A stretch of DNA of 7,777 nt, from assembly GCA_012513725.1 (NCBI GenBank), contig JAAZBQ010000787.1, positions 1-7,777 on the forward strand, written 5' to 3'. Below are positions 1 through 6,114 of this stretch, one piece after another (the first letter of the stretch is position 1; each line of letters opens with the position of its first letter). A program made the position numbers and the translations under genes. The notes under the pieces are model-generated. The model did not search any database. It was not told where the DNA came from and saw only the letters and a list, made by a program, of their open reading frames with translations. Source of the DNA: Chloroflexota bacterium. Its GTDB lineage: Bacteria > Chloroflexota > Anaerolineae > UBA1429.

Positions 1-416
1 ATCGCGCCATGTGGGAGCGCGCCCTGGCCGCGGCCCGCGCCACCGTGGAGCAGCAGCCCGAGGATCCCTTTGCCTGGTTCAACCTGGGCACCAACCTGGT
101 GGCCCTCGAGCAGTACGAGGAGGCCGCCGGCGCCTACGACCGGGCGCGGCAACTCGGCCTGCCCTGGCGGATGCTCTGGTACCAGTTCAGCCCCTTTGCT
201 GCCTATTATCACGTTGGCCGGTACGACGAGGTGGTGGCCCTGGCCGACGCCACCCTGCGGGTGACGACGCACCTCGAGGAACTGCACTACTGGCGGGGCA
301 TGGCGCTGGTGGCCCTGGGGAACCCCTCTGCGGGCGCCGAGGCCTTCCGCACCGCCCTGCAGCTCAAGCCGGGCTTTCCGCCGGCCGCTGAGGCGTTGGG
401 AGCCCTCGGCGGATGA
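1..416 (+). CDS. TPR-repeat protein, C-terminal part (5' end outside window)
   Basis: The reading frame is open from the first base of the window, so the ATG at 9 is probably internal and only the last ~138 residues are seen. They form about three helix-turn-helix TPR units: one around AWFNLGTNLVALEQYEEAA, a degenerate one around YYHVGRYDEVVALAD, and one around YWRGMALVALGNPSAGAEAF ending in the typical ALQLKPGF. TPRs are protein-interaction scaffolds. No signal peptide or catalytic residues are visible in this part. From memory, similar TPR tails (with the WRMLWYQF stretch) in Chloroflexota belong to proteins with an N-terminal C39-peptidase-like domain, but that domain is not in the window. 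The TGA stop overlaps the murJ start (ATGA), so the two genes are very probably co-transcribed and translationally coupled. The TPR call is secure; the parent family is a guess. Confidence 0.85.
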   Translation, partial: RAMWERALAAARATVEQQPEDPFAWFNLGTNLVALEQYEEAAGAYDRARQLGLPWRMLWYQFSPFAAYYHVGRYDEVVALADATLRVTTHLEELHYWRGMALVALGNPSAGAEAFRTALQLKPGFPPAAEALGALGG

Positions 417-1972
417 CCATCTCGGCGCACGGGCGGCACATTGCCCGCAACACCCTGGTCGTCGGGGCCTCGTTTGCGCTGGCCGCCGCCATGGGGCTTT
501 TGCGCAACATCGTGGTGGCACGCCAGTTCGGCATCGGCGCCGAGCTGGACTCGTTCTACGCCGCCTTTCGGCTGCCCGACCTCCTCTTTACCGTGGTGGC
601 CGGCGGGGCGCTGGCCACGGCGTTCATTCCGGTGCTGGCCGAGTCGCTGACGCGGCATGATCTGGGGGGTGCCTGGCGGCTGGCCAGCTCGGTCATCAAC
701 CTCGTGGTGCTGGCGGTGAGCGTCCTGGCGATCGTCGCCGCACTGGGCGCGCCGTTCCTGGTGCGCACCCTCATCGCGCCCGGGTTCACCCCCGCCGCCC
801 AGGCAGAGACCGCGGCGCTCATGCGCCTGGTGCTGGTCTCCACGGTGATCTTTGGTGTCAGCGCGGTGTCCACCGCAGTACTCCATAGCATGAAGCACTT
901 TTTGCTGCCCGCGCTGGCGCCGGTGGTCTACCCGCTGGGGGTGACGGCGGGGGCCTGGTTCCTGGCCCCGTCCATGGGGGCCCAGGGCCTGGCAGTGGGC
1001 GCCATCGTCGGCGCGCTGCTGCACTTGGCCATCCAGGTCCCCGGGCTGATCCGTTACGGGTTTCGCTGGCAGCCGGCCCTGGGACTGCGCAGCCGCGAGG
1101 TGCGGCGGGTGGCCATCCTGATGGGCCCGCGGGTGCTGGATCTCGGCGTCTGGCACCTGACGCTTCTGGCCACCACCAACCTGGCCTCGCGCCTCGACGC
1201 CGGCTCGGTCAGCGCGTTGGAGTGGGGTTGGGATTTCATGCAGCTGCCGGAGACGGTGATCGGCACGGCGTTCGGGCTGGTAGCCCTGCCCACCCTCGCC
1301 GACCTGGCCGCCTCGGGCGACCTCCAGGGCCTGCGCCACACTCTGGGCGAGACGCTGCGCGCCGTGGTCACCCTGACGGTGCCCGCCGCCGTGGGCCTCA
1401 TCCTCCTGGGCCGGCCGCTCCTGGCCCTCGTCTACGAGCGGGGGGCCTTTGACGCGGCGGCCACCGAGGCGGTCTACACGGCCCTGCGCTTCTACGCCCT
1501 TGGGCTGGTGGGACACGCCTCCCTGGAACTGGCCGCCCGGGCGTTCTTTGCCCAGCAGGATACGGTCACGCCGCTGCTCATCGCTGCGGGTTGGTCGTCG
1601 CTGAGCATCCTCCTGGGGGTCCTGCTGATGGGCGTCATGGGGCACGGCGGCCTGGCGCTGGCGAACTCGGTGGCCATCACCGGGGAGGTGCTCCACCTCT
1701 TGCTGGTGCTCCGCCGGCGCTGGGCCGGGATCGAGGGGCGCGCACTGCTGGCCAACCTGGGGCGGGTTGCCGTTACCACGGCGGTCATGGGCGCGGTGGT
1801 GATCGGCGTGCTGGCGGTGGCCGAGCAGATGCAGTGGCCGGCCCTGTACACCGTGGCCGCGGGGGCCGGCGCGGGGGTGGCTGCCTATCTGGCGGCAGGG
1901 GCGCTCCTGGGGCTGCGCGAACTGCGCTGGTCGATCGACATTCTCATGCGCCAGCGCCCCGCCGTCGAATAA
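413..1972 (+). CDS. murJ: MurJ, lipid II flippase (MviN family)
   Basis: A 519-residue, strongly hydrophobic multi-pass inner-membrane protein, matching the usual length (about 500-520) and 14-helix layout of MurJ. MurJ flips undecaprenyl-linked lipid II to the outer face of the membrane for peptidoglycan synthesis. Family hallmarks are visible: an N-terminal Arg-rich loop after helix 1 (R31 and R37 in LLRNIVVARQFG), LPDLLF (54-59) followed by AGGALATAFIP (63-73), the TM7-8 region LEWGWDFMQLPETVIGTA (269-286), YERGAFD (341-347), and RAFFAQQDTVTP (376-387), which matches the conserved R-x-F-[YF]-A-x-x-D-T-x-T-P. The ATG start overlaps the upstream TGA. The nearest SD-like GGGAG (398-402) lies 10 nt away, so initiation probably relies on coupling. 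The gene ends in TAA just before a strong hairpin. The MOP-superfamily relatives (O-antigen flippases) are less likely given these motifs. Confidence 0.95.
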   Translation: MTISAHGRHIARNTLVVGASFALAAAMGLLRNIVVARQFGIGAELDSFYAAFRLPDLLFTVVAGGALATAFIPVLAESLTRHDLGGAWRLASSVINLVVLAVSVLAIVAALGAPFLVRTLIAPGFTPAAQAETAALMRLVLVSTVIFGVSAVSTAVLHSMKHFLLPALAPVVYPLGVTAGAWFLAPSMGAQGLAVGAIVGALLHLAIQVPGLIRYGFRWQPALGLRSREVRRVAILMGPRVLDLGVWHLTLLATTNLASRLDAGSVSALEWGWDFMQLPETVIGTAFGLVALPTLADLAASGDLQGLRHTLGETLRAVVTLTVPAAVGLILLGRPLLALVYERGAFDAAATEAVYTALRFYALGLVGHASLELAARAFFAQQDTVTPLLIAAGWSSLSILLGVLLMGVMGHGGLALANSVAITGEVLHLLLVLRRRWAGIEGRALLANLGRVAVTTAVMGAVVIGVLAVAEQMQWPALYTVAAGAGAGVAAYLAAGALLGLRELRWSIDILMRQRPAVE

Positions 1973-1991
1973 GGCGCGTCGGCGCTGTTCT

Positions 1992-2028
1992 GCCCGGGGG
2001 CGATGGCTACGTGCCATCGCCCCCGGGC
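1992..2028. terminator. Bidirectional hairpin between convergent murJ and M1 peptidase genes
   Basis: A perfect 16-bp GC-rich stem (1992-2007 with 2013-2028) and a 5-nt TACGT loop lie in the 66-bp gap between two convergent stop codons. Neither strand has a following T-run, so it is not a canonical intrinsic terminator. The position and symmetry still make a shared transcription-end or 3'-end protecting hairpin the most likely role. The structure is seen directly; the function is inferred. Confidence 0.7.
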
Positions 2029-2038
2029 CGTGTCCGGA

Positions 2039-3529
2039 TCAGGCGCCCGGCTCGGCCACCCCGAACCAGGCGAGGTAGAGGTCATCCAGTTCCCGGCCGG
2101 CCACCTGCTCGGCCAGGTCGAGAAAGTCCGCCGTGCGGGCGATGCGGAAGCGGTAGGTGCTCAGGTACTGCCCGAGCAGGGAGAAGAAGGCGTCGTCCCC
2201 CATCGCGCTGCGCAGCGCCACGAGGAACTGGGCTCCCTGATAGTACACCGGCCGCCGGTACGTGGCCCAGGAGCCGAACTGCAGGGCGGAACTCGTGATC
2301 GGACCGCCGCTTCCCGGCGCGCCGCCCTCCCCGCGAAAGTAGGCGATCATGCCGGCGGCGGCGTCGAGCCCCAGGGTCTCCTCGAGGTAGACGGCAGTCG
2401 AGTAGGTGGCCAGCGACTCGTCCAGCCACGGTTCGCCCACCGGATCCGACCCCACTTGGGCGAACCACCACTGGTGCGCCGTCTCGTGCGCCACGATAAA
2501 GCGCAACTGCGAGAGGCTGCCCACCGTGCGCAGGCTGTGCTCCACGAACACCATCCCCGCGAACTCGTACCCGCCGATGGAGACCGGCGTCTCTACCACG
2601 TCGAACTCGGTATAGGGGTACGGCCCAAAGCGCCGCGAGTAGGCCGCCAAGGCGTCGGCGGCGATCTCCAGGGCCACCTCCGGCGCCCGCGCCGTCTGCG
2701 AGCCCGGCAGGGCGTGGTAGCGGATCGTCACCCCCTCCCTCTCGGCCTCCAACACCCGGAAGCGGTCGCTCAGGGCGATGGCAAAGCCCCGCGCCGGCCC
2801 AGAGGTCAGCCGCCACACGGTGGCGTCCCCCTCCGCTTGGGTGCTCAGGGTGACGCCGGTGGAGGCCAGGGCATGGGTGGAGGGCGCCGTCAGCGTCACG
2901 TCGTACAGGCTTGCGGCAAAGTGGTTGGCATCCCCCACGCCGGGGATGGCCGGCGCCTGCCAACCGCCCTCGTAGGGGGCCAGAACGGGAAACCAGCCGG
3001 ACAGGCTGGTGATGGCGGCGCTGTGGTGAAAGATGCTGTACCCGGTGCTGCGGGTCGGGATCCGGGCGCCAAAGGTGATGTTCGCCTCCACCTCCTCCCC
3101 CGGGGCCAGGGGCGGATCGAGGGGCACGGTCATCGTGGTGCCGTCTGCCGAGAGGGTCCAGGCCACCTCGGTCGTGTCGAGGGTGACGCGCTCCACGGTC
3201 ATGCTGCCGCCGCCATAGATCGAGCGGGCGTTGGGCAGCAGGCGGAAGACCAGGTCGTGGATGGGCTCGGCAGCGGGGTTGCGAAACAGCACCTGCTCCT
3301 GGCCGTGGAGGATGGCGGCGTCCAGGTTCACCGTGGCGATGATGCGGTAGTGGGGATAGTCGGCGAGGGGCAGGGAGTTCCGGAACTCGGGCCGGAGGGC
3401 AGCGCGTTGGGCCTCCAGGTCGCTCTGCGCCCGGAGGGGGCCGGCAGGCGCCACCAGCACGACGATCAGCAGGAGTGCGAGGAGCGCCGCCGTCCGGTCG
3501 CCGCGGCGAGCGATCGGTACGTATCTCAT
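2039..3529 (-). CDS. Secreted M1-family zinc aminopeptidase-like metallopeptidase
   Basis: A 496-residue protein. A signal peptide is clear: basic MRYVPIARRGDR, a hydrophobic run at about 14-29, then a plausible cleavage after A34 (LRA/Q). No other membrane segment is evident, so the product should be exported. Residues ~45-260 resemble the beta-rich N-terminal domain of M1 peptidases. The catalytic domain has the gluzincin signature HETAH (348-352) followed by WLDES with E371, giving HExxH-18-E for zinc. The substrate-binding GxMEN-type motif appears as GGYEFAG (319-325), keeping E322. VYYQGAQF (428-435) matches the Y-x-K-G-A region that supplies the catalytic Tyr (Y429 by that match). It is shorter than full M1 enzymes (~600-850) and lacks the C-terminal helical domain, as in many bacterial M1-like proteins. 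The ATG at 3529 is preferred over TTG at 3535 because AGAGG (3536-3540) lies 6 nt upstream of it. The natural substrate is unknown. Confidence 0.9.
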   Translation of the reverse strand: MRYVPIARRGDRTAALLALLLIVVLVAPAGPLRAQSDLEAQRAALRPEFRNSLPLADYPHYRIIATVNLDAAILHGQEQVLFRNPAAEPIHDLVFRLLPNARSIYGGGSMTVERVTLDTTEVAWTLSADGTTMTVPLDPPLAPGEEVEANITFGARIPTRSTGYSIFHHSAAITSLSGWFPVLAPYEGGWQAPAIPGVGDANHFAASLYDVTLTAPSTHALASTGVTLSTQAEGDATVWRLTSGPARGFAIALSDRFRVLEAEREGVTIRYHALPGSQTARAPEVALEIAADALAAYSRRFGPYPYTEFDVVETPVSIGGYEFAGMVFVEHSLRTVGSLSQLRFIVAHETAHQWWFAQVGSDPVGEPWLDESLATYSTAVYLEETLGLDAAAGMIAYFRGEGGAPGSGGPITSSALQFGSWATYRRPVYYQGAQFLVALRSAMGDDAFFSLLGQYLSTYRFRIARTADFLDLAEQVAGRELDDLYLAWFGVAEPGA

Positions 3530-3535
3530 CTTCAA

Positions 3536-3540
3536 CCTCT
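3536..3540 (-). promoter_or_regulatory. Ribosome binding site of the M1 peptidase gene
   Basis: AGAGG on the minus strand, 6 nt before the ATG at 3529. The in-frame TTG at 3535 directly abuts it, so this site decides for the ATG start. Confidence 0.6.
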
Positions 3541-3585
3541 ATCATCACACGCTACATACGCAAGACGCAGGGCATGGACTATGCG

Positions 3586-3598
3586 CTGCACCGTGCAG
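3586..3598. repeat. Small palindrome upstream of M1 peptidase gene
   Basis: CTGCAC-C-GTGCAG, 6-bp arms around one base, about 57-69 bp upstream of the peptidase start. Size and position would suit an operator or a promoter-proximal protein site, but nothing else supports that. It could be chance in a GC-rich region. Confidence 0.3.
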
Positions 3599-3849
3599 GG
3601 GGCGCGACGTCTAGAACGGGTGATGGAGGATCTTGGGCGCCGGTAGGTCGTGGGCGGTCGGGGGTACCTTGGGGAGGCAGTACACGGGGCGCATCCTCAT
3701 TGTTGCAGGCCAGTGCATGGCGGTCAAGAGACCAGGGTCACATCGAGCGCCGGTGCAGCGGGCTATCGTCCAGCCAACCCATTTCCAACCTCCTCAACTC
3801 GGTGCAACGCGATCGCTAACCGGACCCATCGGTTGGCCCAAGGGGCCTA

Positions 3850-3858
3850 TGCTATGCT
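3850..3858 (+). promoter_or_regulatory. Possible extended -10 promoter element for the transketolase operon
   Basis: TGCTATGCT at 3850-3858 fits an extended -10 (TGn-TATAAT) with 4 of 6 in the hexamer, keeping the most conserved A2 and T6. The best upstream -35-like hexamer, TTGGCC at 3833, is only 14 bp away, so recognition would have to rest on the extended -10. If real, transcription would start near 3865 and give a leader of about 300 nt containing the repeats at 3875-3890 and 3979-4029. Weak evidence. Confidence 0.3.
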
Positions 3859-3978
3859 AGGGATGATTCGACAGGCGGGCAGCGTCCCGCGCGTTCCGGT
3901 TCTCTCCTCGTCCCGTTGTGGTGCGTCCACGGTCAAAGCGTTCTGAGCGGCCCCATGCTGGCAGTTGGGGGAGCCAGA

Positions 3979-4029
3979 GAGCGTTTAGTGAAGGTATTCC
4001 CTGGCCCAAAAACGCTCGAGTACCTTCAC
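3979..4029 (+). repeat. Interlocked inverted repeats (alternative hairpins) in transketolase leader
   Basis: Two inverted repeats are interleaved in the order a-b-a'-b'. Arm a is GAGCGTTT (3979-3986) with a' AAACGCTC (4010-4017), 8 bp perfect. Arm b is GTGAAGGTATTC (3988-3999) with b' GAGTACCTTCAC (4018-4029), 12 bp with one G-U wobble in RNA. Arms a and b are one base apart and a' and b' abut. With no connecting base between a' and b', both helices cannot easily coexist as a simple pseudoknot, so they look mutually exclusive. In transcription order helix a-a' would form first and could then be displaced by the longer b-b'. It might instead be a DNA site for a dimeric protein. Confidence 0.55.
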
Positions 4030-4053
4030 GATAGAGGCAAGGCCGTTGATGGA

Positions 4054-4068
4054 GCGGGGGCGCCCCGC
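4054..4068. repeat. GC-rich 6-bp hairpin in transketolase leader
   Basis: GCGGGG (4054-4059) pairs with CCCCGC (4063-4068) across a 3-nt loop. It lies 25 nt after the interlocked repeats and 95 nt before the transketolase start. No T-run follows on either strand, so a classical terminator is unlikely. Confidence 0.35.
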
Positions 4069-4150
4069 CCATCCGCCGCCACGCCCCCGGTGCCCACGAT
4101 CGTCTCCGCAACTCGGCAGGTGGTGGCGGTGGTCGGCTGCTGCCTGCGGT

Positions 4151-4157
4151 AAAGGAG
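4151..4157 (+). promoter_or_regulatory. Ribosome binding site deciding a GTG start
   Basis: AAAGGAG ends 6 nt before GTG at 4164. This strong SD supports the GTG as the true start of the transketolase N-terminal subunit. Confidence 0.75.
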
Positions 4158-4163
4158 ATCGGC

Positions 4164-5021
4164 GTGGAAGGACCAACGGCAACCGCCGGGTCGCGTTCGA
4201 CCGACGACCTGCGACGCATCGCCCTGCGCCTGAGCCGTCAGATCATCGATATCACCACTCGGGCGGGCTCCGGCCATCCCTCGAGCTCGCTCTCGGCCAT
4301 CGACATCCTCACCGGCCTCTACTTTGACGTCATGCGGCACGACCCCCAGCGCCCCGACTGGCCCGATCGGGACCGGTTCATCCTCAGCAAGGGGCACGCC
4401 GCCCCCGGCCTGTATGCCGTCCTCGCCGAGGCCGGCTACCTGGACCCCGCGCTGCTGAACACCCTGCGCCAGACCGGCAGCCCGGTGGAGGGACACCCCA
4501 ACGCCCGCGCGCTGCCCGGTGTGGAGGCCTCCACGGGCTCCCTCGGGCAGGGGTTGTCCATCGGCCTCGGGCACGCGCTGGCCGCTCGCGTGGACGGCCG
4601 GGACTATGTCGTCTATGTCATGATCGGCGATGGGGAGGCCGACGAGGGGCAGGTCTGGGAGGCGGCCATGTCGGCGGCCAAGTACCGCGTCGGGAACCTG
4701 GTGGCCATCCTCGATTTCAACGGCTACCAGCAGACGGGCCCCGTCACCAAGGTGATGCCCTCGCTGCTGCCGATCTCGGCCAAGTGGCGGGCATTCGGCT
4801 GGGATACCGTGGAGGTCAATGGCCACGATATGGACGCTATCCTGGCCGCCCTCCGCGACGCCCGCAGGCCCCGCGATCGGCCCCTCCTGCTCGTCGCCCA
4901 CACGCTCAAGGGCGCCGGCCTCTCGCCGTTCGAGCGCGACGAGGAGAACCGCAAGCACGGCGTGGCCCTCACCGAGGAGGAGCGTGAGGTGGCCCTGCGC
5001 GAACTCGCCGCGCGGCAGTAG
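4164..5021 (+). CDS. Transketolase, N-terminal (ThDP-binding) subunit
   Basis: A 285-residue protein equal to the thiamine-diphosphate (PP) half of transketolase, as in two-gene transketolases of many bacteria and archaea. Seen: SGHPSSSLS (36-44) with the substrate/ThDP-contacting His38, SKGHAAPGLYA (75-85), TGSLGQGLSIGLGHA (124-138), and the ThDP/Mg motif GDGEADEG (155-162) ending in DFNG with N186, plus HTLKGAG (246-252). Transketolase moves a two-carbon ketol unit between sugar phosphates in the non-oxidative pentose phosphate pathway; this subunit needs the C-terminal partner encoded next. GTG start with AAAGGAG 6 nt upstream. The TAG stop is 88 bp before the partner's ATG, in the same orientation, so the two form an operon. 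Length is normal. Sugar specificity cannot be read from sequence, and relatives acting on other ketoses are possible. Confidence 0.93.
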   Translation: MEGPTATAGSRSTDDLRRIALRLSRQIIDITTRAGSGHPSSSLSAIDILTGLYFDVMRHDPQRPDWPDRDRFILSKGHAAPGLYAVLAEAGYLDPALLNTLRQTGSPVEGHPNARALPGVEASTGSLGQGLSIGLGHALAARVDGRDYVVYVMIGDGEADEGQVWEAAMSAAKYRVGNLVAILDFNGYQQTGPVTKVMPSLLPISAKWRAFGWDTVEVNGHDMDAILAALRDARRPRDRPLLLVAHTLKGAGLSPFERDEENRKHGVALTEEEREVALRELAARQ

Positions 5022-5040
5022 GAGGTCCGGGGAGGCTGGA

Positions 5041-5065
5041 GCCGCACGAGGGGCTGCGGTGCGGC
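5041..5065 (+). repeat. Intercistronic hairpin between transketolase subunit genes
   Basis: GCCGCAC (5041-5047) pairs perfectly with GTGCGGC (5059-5065) around an 11-nt loop inside the 88-bp spacer. No T-run follows, so it should not end transcription. It might affect mRNA stability or the ratio of the two subunits. Functional role inferred only. Confidence 0.35.
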
Positions 5066-5099
5066 GTCACCTGGGGCGCCACGCGGCATCGGTAGAGGT

Positions 5100-5104
5100 G
5101 GAGG
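5100..5104 (+). promoter_or_regulatory. Ribosome binding site of transketolase C-terminal subunit
   Basis: GGAGG lies 5 nt before ATG at 5110. It favours this start over in-frame upstream candidates (GTG at 5098, GTG at 5059, or the long extension into the preceding gene), none of which has an SD as well placed. Confidence 0.7.
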
Positions 5105-5109
5105 CAGAG

Positions 5110-6114
5110 ATGAACATCGCCGAGCGCCTGGGCCTGCGCGAGGGGCCCCCCACGCGCAACGCCTTTGGCGAGGCCCTGCGGGAGCTGGGCCGCGAGAACG
5201 CCAACATCGTGGTGGTGGATGGCGACGTGGGCAACTCGACGCGCACCGGCTACTTTGCGCGCGAGTTCCCCGACCGCTTTTTCGACGTGGGCATTGCCGA
5301 GAGCAACCTCATCGGGGTGCTGAGCGGCCTGGCGGCCTCGGGCAAAGAGCCCCTGGGCGCCAGTTTTGCCTGCTTTTTGCTGAACAACGCCTACGAGCAG
5401 ATCCGCATGGCGATCGCCTTTCCCCGGCTGAACGTCAAGCTGATCGGTTCGCACAGCGGCATCAGCGCCGGGGAGGACGGCCCCAGCCAGATGGCCATCG
5501 AGGACCTGGCCTTGGCCACTGCGCTGCCCCATTTCGTCGTCCTGGCCCCGGCCGATGCGCCCTCTACCCGGGCGGCCACCCGGGCCCTGTTCGCCCACCG
5601 GGGGCCGGTGTACATGCGCACCAGCCGGCCGGAGAGCGCCATCGTCTACGATGGCGAGGTCCCCTTTACCATCGGCCGCGCCAACACCTTGCGGGAGGGA
5701 GACGACGTGACCCTCATTGCCTGCGGGCTCCTGGTGGCCGGCGCCCTGCAGGCGGCCGACGACCTGGCGCAGGAGGGCATCTCGGCGCGCGTGCTGGACA
5801 TGCACACCATCAAGCCCTTGGACGTCGAGGCGGTGGAGCGCGCGGCCCGGGAGACGGGCGCCATCGTCACCGCGGAGGAGCACCTCCTCTCCGGAGGCCT
5901 GGGCAGCGCCGTGTCCCAGGCGGTGGTGGCCCGCCATCCCGTGCCGATGGGGTTTGTGGCCCTGTTCGACACCTATGCGGAATCGGGCAAGCCGGAGGAG
6001 CTGTTCGCCAAGTACGGCCTGATGCCCGAGGACATCGTGCGGGTGGCCAAGGAAACGGTGCGGCGCAAGGGGACAGCGCAGCGGGGAATCGGCATAGAAC
6101 GAGGGGGTGGATGA
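5110..6114 (+). CDS. Transketolase, C-terminal (pyrimidine-binding) subunit
   Basis: A 334-residue protein equal to the Pyr plus C-terminal domains of transketolase. Residues ~15-180 form the Pyr domain: TRNAFGEAL (15-23), VVVDGDVGNST (34-44), and FFDVGIAESN (57-66), in which E64 is the family's catalytic Glu that activates the ThDP aminopyrimidine. SHSGISAGEDGPSQ (114-127) is the conserved loop of this domain. Residues ~195-310 form the transketolase C-terminal domain (VTLIACGLLVAGAL, ARVLDMHTIKPLD). It should assemble with the product of the preceding gene, since the active site lies between the two subunits. The frame runs far upstream into the previous gene without a stop, but that part does not resemble transketolase. 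1-deoxyxylulose-5-phosphate synthase was considered, but that enzyme is normally a single longer chain. The stop overlaps the next gene (ATGA). Confidence 0.93.
   Translation: MNIAERLGLREGPPTRNAFGEALRELGRENANIVVVDGDVGNSTRTGYFAREFPDRFFDVGIAESNLIGVLSGLAASGKEPLGASFACFLLNNAYEQIRMAIAFPRLNVKLIGSHSGISAGEDGPSQMAIEDLALATALPHFVVLAPADAPSTRAATRALFAHRGPVYMRTSRPESAIVYDGEVPFTIGRANTLREGDDVTLIACGLLVAGALQAADDLAQEGISARVLDMHTIKPLDVEAVERAARETGAIVTAEEHLLSGGLGSAVSQAVVARHPVPMGFVALFDTYAESGKPEELFAKYGLMPEDIVRVAKETVRRKGTAQRGIGIERGGG

Larger units (their letters stand above)
3541..4150. other. Long divergent intergenic region / transketolase leader, no convincing gene
   Basis: About 610 bases between the divergent M1 peptidase and transketolase genes. 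GC is visibly lower than in the flanking genes (about 58% in the two 60-base blocks I counted). Open frames here are short, overlap one another, use codons rare elsewhere in the window (AGA, TTA, GTA) and resemble nothing I know. Small inverted repeats seen: CTGCAC-C-GTGCAG at 3586-3598; AACCG/CGGTT at 3818-3834; GGCCC/GGGCC at 3835-3847; GCGGG/CCCGC at 3875-3890; an interlocked pair at 3979-4029; GCGGGG/CCCCGC at 4054-4068. No match to the TPP riboswitch or another riboswitch class was recognised. Both divergent promoters must lie here. A structured 5' leader for the transketolase operon is plausible. Confidence 0.6.

Noticed and set aside
287..2017. 576-residue open frame on the minus strand opposite murJ
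   Set aside because: Low-complexity Arg/Gly/His/Gln-rich translation typical of the antisense of GC-rich coding DNA; murJ on the other strand is unmistakable.
2003..3646. 547-residue open frame on the plus strand opposite the M1 peptidase
   Set aside because: Same antisense effect; no recognisable domain, and it would run through the convergent hairpin at 1992-2028.
3979..4029. H-type pseudoknot from the interlocked repeats
   Set aside because: There is no connecting base between a' and b' to cross the 8-bp helix, so full simultaneous pairing is sterically unlikely; alternative hairpins fit better.
3916..4152. Possible 78-residue protein (GTG start) in the transketolase leader
   Set aside because: No clear SD, uses codons rare in this window, no recognisable domain, and overlaps the inverted repeats. 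Kept only as a weak possibility.
3866..4163. TPP or other known riboswitch before the ThDP-dependent transketolase
   Set aside because: The conserved TPP core (CUGAGA and the second-arm consensus) is not present, and no other class was recognised by eye.
3857..4219. 120-residue minus-strand frame in the same intergenic region
   Set aside because: Composition of random GC-rich translation, no SD support, overlaps the start of transketolase.
4819..5109. Long N-terminal extension of the transketolase C-subunit overlapping the N-subunit gene
   Set aside because: The extension is Arg/Ser/Pro-rich shadow sequence; ATG at 5110 has a proper GGAGG and starts where transketolase similarity begins.
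4026..5937. Minus-strand open frames of 310 and 322 residues opposite the transketolase genes
   Set aside because: Antisense shadows with no domain character; the plus-strand frames carry intact catalytic motifs.
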